Both the position numbers and the translations under genes were made by a program. A stretch of 6,668 bases of DNA from Candidatus Aenigmatarchaeota archaeon. GTDB taxonomy: Archaea > Aenigmatarchaeota > Aenigmatarchaeia > Aenigmatarchaeales > Aenigmatarchaeaceae. The notes beneath the pieces were generated by a model that worked only from the letters and a program-made list of their open reading frames with translations, ran no database searches and was not told the origin of the DNA. The stretch covers positions 29,346-36,013 of the forward strand of contig WVXN01000083.1 of the NCBI GenBank assembly GCA_011773475.1. The letters are read 5' to 3'. This document shows positions 1 to 5,024 of this stretch, one piece after another (positions within the stretch are counted from its first letter, which is position 1; the number at the start of each line of letters is the position of its first letter).

Positions 1-1128
1 ATCTTTACCTATCTCATAATAATGATCAGGATAATCTTTTTTTAGTGTTGATCCAACAGCTATCACACCATCAACACATGCAGGAAATCTAATAGTTCCG
101 GGAAGAGGACCAGTGTTTCCAGCAGACGAGACAACTGTTATACCATTACTAATCGCATTCGTTACAGCCTCATACAAATCATAATAATCTTCATTATATT
201 GTCCGTACCAATTACCAGTGCACATATCTGAAGTAGCAGGTGCGCTTAAACTCATAGAAATAACATCTGCTCCCTGTGTTATTGCCTGCCATGTTGCTTC
301 AGCTACTGCTTCAGTACTAACAGATGCGCCTACAGAAACCTTCCAAATTTTCAATTTTGCATCAGGGGCTACGCCTTTGTACAAACCTTCAGAAGCAGAA
401 CCAGTTCCTGCAGCTATTGAGGCAACATGAACTCCATGACCAAATTCATCAACACAACAAGAATAGCGTTCGGGTGTGGTATCATTCCAAAATATTATTT
501 TAGCCGTACTATCAGGATAAGTTCCAGGAAAATCATCGTGCGAATCTTCTATACCACTGTCTATTATTGCTATTGTTCTTCCTGATCCGGTTAGCTCGTA
601 TTCGCCTCCAGGTTCATAATATATGTATGGAAGATTAATAGCGTCTCTAGAATAATCAAGATCAAACTCCATTGGGATGTTATCTCTAACTTTGAAACCT
701 AATGATTTAAACGCTTCAGTTATATTTTCATAGTTTTCTTTTGGAAATATAATTTTGCAATAAGCATATTCTGGTCTATTTGCGTAAACAACACCATCAT
801 AAATTGCTGCAACCTCAGGAATTGATTTTCCATTTAATGTATTTTTCCTTATAAATTTCCTAATTTTAGGAATAGAATTGTCATTTAAAAGGTTTTCTCT
901 TAAAAGTTTTCTAATGGTTCTGTTCTTTAAATGAGTTATGCTTAATACATCAGAATATATCGTGTTCCATGTTTCAGGATCATGCATAAATTTTGGTAAT
1001 GAAATGAGTATAATGGATTGGTTTTCATTTAGAAATAATTCACTTACTTTTTCCCTTGATAGTGAAGATGAAGATGGAACTACAAATAGAAAAAATATGA
1101 TAATCATGAAAATTAAAAATTTTTTCAT
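1..1128 (-). CDS. Exported subtilisin-like serine protease (peptidase S8), C-terminus cut by window edge
   Basis: Secreted subtilase; 376 codons are visible and the 3' part lies outside the window. Residues 1-17 form a signal peptide (MKKFLIF then a hydrophobic run), followed by a Ser-rich segment and a pro-region to about residue 170. The catalytic core shows the Asp motif AIIDSGIED (Asp190), the His motif GHGVHVA (His231), the substrate-binding strand ISMSLS (291-295) and the oxyanion motif SSAGNTG (Asn338), in the S8 order. The catalytic Ser (GTSMA motif) must lie beyond position 1, so activity cannot be judged. The His motif has Val233 where subtilases usually have Thr. A 17-residue unit is tandemly repeated in the pro-region (71-87 and 88-104). 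Its ATG lies 12 bases after the 188-residue gene upstream, which suggests co-transcription; AAGG about 10 bases before the ATG is at best a weak SD. Family is certain; substrate unknown. Confidence 0.95.
   Translation of the reverse strand, partial: MKKFLIFMIIIFFLFVVPSSSSLSREKVSELFLNENQSIILISLPKFMHDPETWNTIYSDVLSITHLKNRTIRKLLRENLLNDNSIPKIRKFIRKNTLNGKSIPEVAAIYDGVVYANRPEYAYCKIIFPKENYENITEAFKSLGFKVRDNIPMEFDLDYSRDAINLPYIYYEPGGEYELTGSGRTIAIIDSGIEDSHDDFPGTYPDSTAKIIFWNDTTPERYSCCVDEFGHGVHVASIAAGTGSASEGLYKGVAPDAKLKIWKVSVGASVSTEAVAEATWQAITQGADVISMSLSAPATSDMCTGNWYGQYNEDYYDLYEAVTNAISNGITVVSSAGNTGPLPGTIRFPACVDGVIAVGSTLKKDYPDHYYEIGKD
817..918 (-). repeat. Tandem 2 x 51-base repeat coding for a 17-residue unit in the protease pro-region
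   Basis: Codons 71-87 (918-868) and 88-104 (867-817) encode adjacent 17-residue units, TIRKLLRENLLNDNSIP and KIRKFIRKNTLNGKSIP, identical at 10 of 17 positions. The DNA copies have diverged, so this is an old duplication rather than a recent slippage product. The unit is basic and probably helical. Confidence 0.75.
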
Positions 1129-1140
1129 CTAAAAACCTTT

Positions 1141-1707
1141 TTAAGTTTCATAAGCAAATGGACTTATTTTGGCTAGAGTTTTTGAAATATCGTTAAATAT
1201 TTTTTTAGCATGTTTTTCAGATTTAACTCTTTCTTTATATTTATCCCATGCATTGCAGGCATCTACATAAGCTCCCTCTTTTCCTTCAGGATGGAGTCCT
1301 CCATATTTTTTTGTGAAATTCTCTGCAAATTCTTCTCTTTTTTCAAGACTTTTGGCATCTCTGTGTTTTTTAAAAGCGTAAGCTCCATAAACCCCCATTA
1401 CTATAAAAGGTAAGGCTTTAACAAAACCCTCAAAAACAGGGTGTGCAACAACATCTCTAACAAAATATTCAATGGGTCTCAAATCTCTTAGTAGGTTTGG
1501 ATTATCTGGACCTATTCCTACTTCAAGATGTGGAATACCATCTAGTTTAGATTTGGAAGCAATTTTTCCTATTTTTATGTATGCTGCATTAAAATCATTT
1601 GAAAGAACACTTCTCAAGGTAGTATAATATTTATCCCAACCAGTTTCCCAACCAATAGTACCTGCAGCACCGCCTGCAATAGCAGCTGCTTTTTTAAGAT
1701 TTGCCAT
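1141..1707 (-). CDS. Unrecognised 188-residue protein with a membrane segment, upstream of the subtilase
   Basis: Function not recognised. The frame is open up to 1803, but the start at 1707 (MANLKK) is preferred because CTTAAATT (1737-1730) is centred 26-27 bases before it, as in other leaderless genes here; the upstream codons would read through the promoter. Residues 5-19 are an Ala/Gly-rich segment (AAAIAGGAAG). A clearer membrane helix lies at about 95-112 (FVKALPFIVMGVYGAYAF), followed by KKHR and a charged, probably helical C-terminal region (113-180) rich in Lys and Glu. By the positive-inside rule this tail should be cytoplasmic. There is one Cys (151), hence no disulfides. It ends 12 bases before the subtilase start, so the two are probably one operon; a role in processing or anchoring the protease is only a guess. 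Confidence 0.8.
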   Translation of the reverse strand: MANLKKAAAIAGGAAGTIGWETGWDKYYTTLRSVLSNDFNAAYIKIGKIASKSKLDGIPHLEVGIGPDNPNLLRDLRPIEYFVRDVVAHPVFEGFVKALPFIVMGVYGAYAFKKHRDAKSLEKREEFAENFTKKYGGLHPEGKEGAYVDACNAWDKYKERVKSEKHAKKIFNDISKTLAKISPFAYET

Positions 1708-1729
1708 AGTAATTAATAGAATAGTAAAA

Positions 1730-1737
1730 AATTTAAG
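1730..1737 (-). promoter_or_regulatory. Candidate TATA box for the 188-residue gene
   Basis: CTTAAATT on the minus strand is centred about 26 bases before the ATG at 1707, the spacing expected for a leaderless archaeal transcript. A second AT box, TTTAAATA (1755-1748), lies further upstream and would give a leader of about 18 bases. Confidence 0.5.
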
Positions 1738-1854
1738 ATTAGGTGAGTATTTAAATTTTCTAAAATTTATTATGATTATCTTTAACAGAGGAGAAGAAAA
1801 CATTTAGAAGAATATTTACAGGGAGAAGAGGAATAATTTTTTATAAAGAAAATA

Positions 1855-2658
1855 TTAATTCCATTTGTGGTTAGGATTTCTGGGTATTATTATCCATGCT
1901 ATTATATATGCTAAAATTCCAAAACCCCATGCAAATGATCCAATGATCCATAATAGTCTAATTATTACTGGATCCACGTCCAAGTATTCTCCAATACCTC
2001 CACAAACTCCTCCGAGAATCTTTTCTTTTCCCGATCTGTATAATCTATACATTTTACCGGATTTCGATTTTTTAGTATTTTTTTTCACAATAATCCTCCT
2101 CGTTTTTATTGACTTTTTAATAGATGACTTTATAAAAATTGTTAGGTATCCAAGAAATATTAAGATAAGGAAAATCGAGAAAAGATTTCTGTTTATAAAA
2201 AATGTTATAACAGAAATTGTTAAATTTTCTAGATAATAATTAACAATATTTATAAAATTTAGAAAAATCCAAAAACCTACTAAAACACCAACCGCTGTTA
2301 CAATAGGGGAGAAGAAAAGGTAAAACTTTGGATATGATTTAGAAAAATACGATGCATACGAGAAGAAAAGTGATATTAGAAAAAATAAACCTATATTTGT
2401 CATAAGGAATGAGTATATGTCAAATAAGACAATATTTCTTATCTGAAAACTAAAAAAGTTCAAAGCTAGAATAATAAATGAAAGTACTAATATACTAAAT
2501 ACACTTGAAATTAATGGGCCAAGGATTCCCAGAGTTCTACGAAACCAATTGTCTATTTCTTCTCCTTCTTTATCAATGTTCTTTCCAAGAATTTCAACTT
2601 CTTCTGCAAAGTTCTCTATTCTCTGTTCCAAAGTGCTCTTCTTTTTCTTTTTAGGCAT
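1855..2658 (-). CDS. Multi-spanning membrane protein with C-terminal PspC domain
   Basis: The 267-residue protein combines three parts. Residues 1-41 are a basic start (PKKKKKS) and a charged, probably coiled-coil helix. Residues 44-176 contain about four hydrophobic segments (roughly 44-69, 76-103, 112-141, 147-176). After a basic linker (177-205) comes a PspC domain: the motif LYRSGKEKILGGVCGGIGEY (206-225), then DVDPVIIRLLWI and the hydrophobic hairpin ending AWIIIP (to 259). PspC domains occur in bacterial phage-shock membrane-stress proteins and are widespread in archaea, where their role is poorly known. No pspA-like gene is visible nearby. Starting ATG 2658 follows an AT box (ATTTTAAG, 2690-2683) at leaderless distance. 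A small SD-bearing ORF (2796-2770) lies upstream on the same strand. Domain assignment is firm; the function is inferred. Confidence 0.92.
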   Translation of the reverse strand: MPKKKKKSTLEQRIENFAEEVEILGKNIDKEGEEIDNWFRRTLGILGPLISSVFSILVLSFIILALNFFSFQIRNIVLFDIYSFLMTNIGLFFLISLFFSYASYFSKSYPKFYLFFSPIVTAVGVLVGFWIFLNFINIVNYYLENLTISVITFFINRNLFSIFLILIFLGYLTIFIKSSIKKSIKTRRIIVKKNTKKSKSGKMYRLYRSGKEKILGGVCGGIGEYLDVDPVIIRLLWIIGSFAWGFGILAYIIAWIIIPRNPNHKWN

Positions 2659-2682
2659 GTAAATCTTATGTTAACTGTTTTT

Positions 2683-2690
2683 CTTAAAAT
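2683..2690 (-). promoter_or_regulatory. Candidate TATA box for the PspC gene
   Basis: ATTTTAAG on the minus strand is centred about 28 bases before the ATG at 2658, with no Shine-Dalgarno between. This fits leaderless transcription, independent of the small ORF further upstream. Confidence 0.45.
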
Positions 2691-2727
2691 TATCGAATTT
2701 CATATTTTTAGAGAATATTAGACTTCT

Positions 2728-2759
2728 ATAATAATAAAATAAAAAAAGAAAGAAGAAAT
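2728..2759 (-). terminator. Candidate U-rich archaeal terminator or attenuator between the 8-codon ORF and the PspC gene
   Basis: Read on the minus strand this stretch is almost pure pyrimidine/T, with seven consecutive T at 2747-2741, starting about 11 bases after the stop of the 8-codon ORF. Archaeal intrinsic termination mainly needs such U-tracts, without a strong hairpin. None is seen here. It could end a short transcript, or attenuate read-through towards the PspC gene. Confidence 0.4.
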
Positions 2760-2769
2760 GATTTTATTA

Positions 2770-2796
2770 TCATGCTGGTGGACTTTCTTCTTCCAT
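2770..2796 (-). CDS. Eight-codon ORF (MEEESPPA) with near-consensus Shine-Dalgarno; possible leader peptide
   Basis: ATG at 2796 opens the peptide MEEESPPA, stopped by TGA at 2770. GGAGGTG (2808-2802) precedes it, a seven-base match to the complement of the conserved archaeal 16S 3' end, with seven bases between GGAGG and ATG, an ideal distance. This stands out because the neighbouring genes appear leaderless. A T-rich tract follows the stop at once and the PspC gene starts 111 bases further on the same strand, so a leader-peptide or attenuator role is conceivable. Alternatively it is a free micropeptide or a chance match. No family is recognised. Confidence 0.4.
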   Translation of the reverse strand: MEEESPPA

Positions 2797-2888
2797 GTTT
2801 ACACCTCCATTAATTTTTCTATAAGAAATAATTGTAAAAAAACCCCCTTAAAAAGCCTTCATTTATACAAGTAAATTAAACTTTATGA

Positions 2889-2937
2889 GTTTTTATGAAT
2901 TTATATAAAGTTTTATAAAATTTTACAAAGTTTTTAA
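2889..2937 (+). repeat. Three GTTTT(T)A elements with 20-21 base period before the winged-helix gene
   Basis: GTTTTTAT (2889), GTTTTATA (2910) and GTTTTTAA (2930) start 21 and 20 bases apart, close to two helical turns, so they lie on the same DNA face. The last overlaps the TATA box of the gene starting at 2964. Such an array could be an operator for that DNA-binding protein or a source of DNA curvature. In DNA this AT-rich, chance is a real alternative. Confidence 0.35.
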
Positions 2938-2940
2938 ATA
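2933..2940 (+). promoter_or_regulatory. TATA box of the membrane-anchored winged-helix gene
   Basis: TTTAAATA is centred 27 bases before the ATG at 2964, the classical archaeal spacing. It supports a leaderless mRNA starting at that ATG rather than at the TTG six bases earlier. Confidence 0.65.
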
Positions 2941-2963
2941 GTTAAAAATAGACAATTTTGTAT

Positions 2964-3410
2964 ATGATAGAAGAAATACTGATGCTGCTTGGGCTAGTAG
3001 TTATTGATGTAGTAGTGATAGTCTCAGTAATTGCTTATTTGTTTAGATCAAAAAACTTTTCTGGAAGATATGTTGATGTAAAAGAAGCCCCATTATACAT
3101 AAACAACACATTAAAAGATGCTACAAAGAGAAGTATAATAAGAAGTTTGAAAAAAGAAAAAAAATATTTGACGTTGATTGCTAAAGAAGTTGGAGAATCA
3201 GTAGCTAAAACAAAGTATCACTTGCAAGAATTGGAAAAAATTGGAATAATTGGTTCTATGAAATTGACAAGAGAGAAATTCTTCTTATTAACAAAAAAGG
3301 GTAGTTGGTGTTTGAAAGCGATTTATCTTTATTATCCTAAGAACAATTTTGAGAAAATGAAGAACTCGATAAGAATTGGGAATTTTAAATGGGATAAGAA
3401 AATGCTTTGA
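2964..3410 (+). CDS. Membrane-anchored winged helix-turn-helix protein (ArsR-like fold)
   Basis: A 148-residue protein and candidate one-component regulator. Residues 5-27 form one hydrophobic helix (ILMLLGLVVIDVVVIVSVIA). Acidic residues (E3, E4) before it and R28/K30 after it predict N-outside, C-inside topology, placing the rest in the cytoplasm. Residues 50-113 look like a winged helix: DATKRSIIRSLKKE (first helix), LTLIAKEVGES (second), VAKTKYHLQELEKIGII (recognition helix), then the wing KLTREKFFLLTKKG. The 'YHLQELEKIGI' pattern is typical of ArsR-like archaeal regulators. The tail (115-148) is basic and aromatic. No ligand domain is visible. TTTAAATA at 2933-2940 selects ATG 2964; an in-frame TTG at 2958 is less likely. 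It stands alone, divergent from the PspC gene, which suggests but does not show a membrane-related regulon. Confidence 0.85.
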   Translation: MIEEILMLLGLVVIDVVVIVSVIAYLFRSKNFSGRYVDVKEAPLYINNTLKDATKRSIIRSLKKEKKYLTLIAKEVGESVAKTKYHLQELEKIGIIGSMKLTREKFFLLTKKGSWCLKAIYLYYPKNNFEKMKNSIRIGNFKWDKKML

Positions 3411-3469
3411 AAAAAATATTTACATCTATAGGCAATTGAGTTAAAATTCTTAAAAAGATTACTTTGAGA

Positions 3470-4060
3470 TTACTCTATTAAACCAGTACATCTCCAGTTT
3501 ATTTCTGCTTCTATTGTTTCTATATTAACAACACATGCAGGATTGCAACCTGTTTTTTCTAATACCAGATCAATCCAATATGTTCCTGTAAATTCGTTGC
3601 ATACATAAGTTTCTTTTATTTCACCGCATTTTTCTTTAGCAATTTGTTCTGCATCAGCTAGAGTTAAGATGTTTCCATTACTTTGACAACTTTCTTCTAC
3701 AAACGTTTTATTTTCATATCTACACTGTCTTGGATAACTTTCCATTACTTGTCCAGTAACTTTAGCACACGTTTCAAAATCATTTACATCAAAAAGGCCT
3801 TCACAGTTAGCATTTACACATTCACAAGCTATTGGTGCTGCACAAAAACATTTTCCGCCTGGTTCCCATTGTTCATAATTCTTATTGAAACAACCACAGT
3901 TACAATCTCCACTTTCACCAAAAACTATACAATCGTCATCAGTAACACAATTCTTACTTTCTGTAGCTGGAACATTTAGATAAATTCCCAGGATAATAGC
4001 AACAACTAGAAACACTATCGCAACTATTAAAATAGGAGATGTTTTTCTTTCCTTTACCAT
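3470..4060 (-). CDS. Membrane-anchored extracellular Cys-rich protein with C-terminal PepSY-like region
   Basis: A 196-residue protein with a short basic N-terminus (MVKERK), one membrane helix (about 9-29) and an exported remainder. It has 18 cysteines, an even number suited to disulfides: ten crowded between 38 and 86 (for example CNCGC at 53-57 and CEC at 79-81), then 98, 113, 125, 145, 154, 172, 176 and 191. Residues 90-125 contain DFETCAKVTGQVMESYPRQC, a motif I recall from many exported DPANN proteins. From about 131 the pattern ILTLADAEQIAKEKCG, then TYWIDLVLEKTGC and VVNIETIEAEINW, resembles a PepSY-like fold; that is a pattern judgement. The ATG at 4060 follows ATTAAATT at leaderless distance. 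It converges on the winged-helix gene, 59 bases apart. Likely cell-surface; molecular function unknown. Confidence 0.85.
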   Translation of the reverse strand: MVKERKTSPILIVAIVFLVVAIILGIYLNVPATESKNCVTDDDCIVFGESGDCNCGCFNKNYEQWEPGGKCFCAAPIACECVNANCEGLFDVNDFETCAKVTGQVMESYPRQCRYENKTFVEESCQSNGNILTLADAEQIAKEKCGEIKETYVCNEFTGTYWIDLVLEKTGCNPACVVNIETIEAEINWRCTGLIE

Positions 4061-4082
4061 TTTAATAATATGTTAAAACCAG

Positions 4083-4090
4083 AATTTAAT
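4083..4090 (-). promoter_or_regulatory. TATA box of the Cys-rich protein gene
   Basis: ATTAAATT on the minus strand is centred 26-27 bases before the ATG at 4060, again indicating a leaderless mRNA. It lies between that gene and the end of the possible microprotein gene (4114), so the Cys-rich gene has its own promoter. Confidence 0.6.
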
Positions 4091-4113
4091 TTTTTGTAGT
4101 GTTCATGTAGTTT

Positions 4114-4215
4114 CTAAACTATATAGGGAAGCTTTTTTGCAACCTTTCTTTTTGCTTCTGAATCAATAAGCAATTCTGGAAACCACCAAGGTAGATCCAA
4201 TGTAAATAATATCAT
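4114..4215 (-). CDS. Possible 33-residue microprotein with Shine-Dalgarno
   Basis: An unrecognised short ORF, ATG at 4215 to TAG at 4114. Its sequence is protein-like: a hydrophobic, Trp-rich start (MILFTLDLPWWFPELLIDSE) and a basic end (AKRKVAKKLPYIV), consistent with a small amphipathic or membrane-surface peptide. AGGTGA (4223-4218), matching the complement of the 16S tail, sits just before the ATG, and TTAAATATT (4272-4264) could be its TATA box, giving a leader of about 26 bases. It lies 53 bases upstream of the Cys-rich gene on the same strand. Without it the 4061-4381 gap would be unusually long for this compact region. Chance remains possible at this length. Confidence 0.45.
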   Translation of the reverse strand: MILFTLDLPWWFPELLIDSEAKRKVAKKLPYIV

Positions 4216-4381
4216 TTTCACCTGTTTTTTTCCAAAGTTTTGAATTAAGAATAAAAAAATATTAATATTTAACAATAAAAACTTTAAAAATTCTAATTTT
4301 TTATAAAATTTTATTCATTTTTTACAAATTTTTTTGGATTAAGTTTATTGTTTTTAGTTCCCATAATTATTATCTGATGGT

Positions 4382-4618
4382 ATGTCTGAAAAACGTATGT
4401 ATAAAATAGGTTTAGATAAGACAGACAGCAATGGGGCTTTTTCATGCCCGTATCCATATTGTGGGTTGAAAATAGACCCTAATAATGAAGACAAAGAGGC
4501 CTATGAGGTTGTCGATGTCAAGATGAGTGGTGAGGAAATAGAATCATTAACCGTTGATTGCAAGAAATGCGGTAGTGAAACAAAACTAATATGTCTTCCA
4601 CCATATCCTCAAGCATAG
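4382..4618 (+). CDS. Small zinc-ribbon protein
   Basis: A 78-residue soluble protein with two cysteine pairs: C22-PYPY-C27-G and C60-KK-C63-G, plus Cys71. The second knuckle, CKKCG, is typical of zinc ribbons; the first has four residues between the cysteines instead of two. Acidic, strand-forming sequence (residues 33-58) separates the pairs, as in a ribbon with a long insertion. The tail is LPPYPQA. Such small ribbons in archaea may bind nucleic acid or proteins, and no specific partner can be named. It is followed 42 bases later by the winged-helix-like gene on the same strand; that gene appears to have its own promoter, so co-transcription is uncertain. Confidence 0.8.
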   Translation: MSEKRMYKIGLDKTDSNGAFSCPYPYCGLKIDPNNEDKEAYEVVDVKMSGEEIESLTVDCKKCGSETKLICLPPYPQA

Positions 4619-4631
4619 TTTTTTGATTATT

Positions 4632-4639
4632 ATTTAAAA
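4632..4639 (+). promoter_or_regulatory. TATA box of the small winged-helix-like gene
   Basis: ATTTAAAA is centred about 26 bases before the ATG at 4661, in the short gap after the zinc-ribbon gene. The spacing suggests a separate leaderless transcript. Confidence 0.5.
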
Positions 4640-4660
4640 TTTTAATAAGTATTCTTAAAT

Positions 4661-4933
4661 ATGGGAAAGATAAAATTAACTGCTAAACAAGAAGAATATT
4701 TTGTAGAAATATCATGGGCTATAGGTGATGGAAATTTGCACTCCTTAAAAGATATTAAAGGAGTTCCAATACCAAAAAAAGAAATTCCTGATTATATGTC
4801 TTTATTAGTAAGAGCAGGTCTTTATTCTTCTGAAGGAGAAAAATACAGAATAACAAAAGAAGGAATGAGAAAGTTTAGAAAAAGAAGAGATTCGGATTCT
4901 AAGAAAGTAGCTGCTGGAAGACGTCTCTATTGA
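4661..4933 (+). CDS. Small winged-helix-like protein, probable DNA-binding
   Basis: A 90-residue basic protein. Residues 7-20 (TAKQEEYFVEISWA) look like a first helix, 27-34 (HSLKDIKG) a second, and 39-54 (KKEIPDYMSLLVRAGL) a recognition helix. A wing pattern follows (YSSEGEKYRITKEGMRKFRK), with the 'xYRITxEG' turn common in archaeal winged-helix regulators. The last 15 residues (RRDSDSKKVAAGRRLY) are a basic, probably flexible tail. No cysteines and no effector domain are present. The assignment rests on pattern alone; a different small basic fold is possible. It ends one base from a minus-strand stop (4935-4937) in the frame that could be the displaced tail of the convergent gene. Confidence 0.72.
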   Translation: MGKIKLTAKQEEYFVEISWAIGDGNLHSLKDIKGVPIPKKEIPDYMSLLVRAGLYSSEGEKYRITKEGMRKFRKRRDSDSKKVAAGRRLY

Positions 4934-4934
4934 A

Positions 4935-5024
4935 TTAATTTTCATATGAATAGGTTCTCCCATCTTCAAATCTGAGTTTCTTTTCTCTTATTAATTTTTT
5001 ACATAAAACAAACTTAAAATGTTT
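4935..5024 (-). other. Open frame that may be the displaced C-terminus of the winged-helix/zinc-cluster gene
   Basis: In the alternative minus-strand frame, codons from 5015 to the TAA at 4937-4935 encode KFVLCKKLIREKKLRFEDG followed by RTYSYEN, which is charged and protein-like. It overlaps the annotated C-terminus (stop at 4993-4991) and fills the otherwise empty gap up to the convergent gene ending at 4933. One extra T at 5019-5016 would fuse it to the main frame as ...RNIFKFVLCKK... to give about 392 residues. The cause could be a real mutation, programmed frameshifting, a base-calling error, or chance. Confidence 0.4.

Larger units (their letters stand above)
2659..2963. promoter_or_regulatory. 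Divergent promoter region between the PspC and membrane winged-helix genes
   Basis: About 300 bases without a large gene. From left to right it holds the PspC AT box, the U-rich tract, the 8-codon ORF and its SD, a small G/C block (ACCCCC at 2842-2847 followed by TTAAAAAG), and then a very AT-rich stretch (2881-2940). The last contains the palindrome TTTATATAAA (2900-2909), a usable TATA box for either strand, three GTTTT(T)A elements 20-21 bases apart, and the TATA box of the plus-strand gene. I see no tRNA or recognised structured RNA. Confidence 0.6.
4061..4381. promoter_or_regulatory. Intergenic region with promoters, a possible microprotein and phased T-tracts
   Basis: This 321-base gap holds the TATA box of the Cys-rich gene, the 33-residue ORF with its SD and possible TATA box, and an AT-rich stretch (4255-4340). 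T-tracts begin at 4297, 4309, 4318 and 4329 (6, 4, 6 and 7 T), about 10-11 bases apart, which would bend the DNA. The plus-strand gene at 4382 has no clear TATA box; TTTATTG (4344-4350) is the nearest candidate. No RNA gene is recognised. Confidence 0.5.

Noticed and set aside
218..430. A 70-codon plus-strand open frame
   Set aside because: It is opposite the subtilase core, where His231 and the ISMSLS strand are encoded.
1708..1803. A 32-residue N-terminal extension of the 188-residue protein
   Set aside because: It would read through the promoter-like AT boxes, and MANLKK at 1707 has the correct leaderless spacing.
1865..2236. A 123-codon plus-strand open frame
   Set aside because: It lies opposite the PspC gene, whose domain motifs are clear on the minus strand, so it is an antisense by-product of that coding sequence.
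2836..2860. A-run followed by CCCCC as a possible structured RNA or terminator
   Set aside because: No convincing stem forms around it on either strand, and no gene ends next to it.
3456..3474. Direct repeat AGATTACT twice, 11 bases apart
   Set aside because: It is only eight bases long and partly overlaps the stop codon of the Cys-rich gene; chance is sufficient.
3683..3979. A 98-codon plus-strand open frame
   Set aside because: It is opposite the Cys-rich protein gene and its Ser/Thr/Phe-rich translation is what antisense of such a gene gives.
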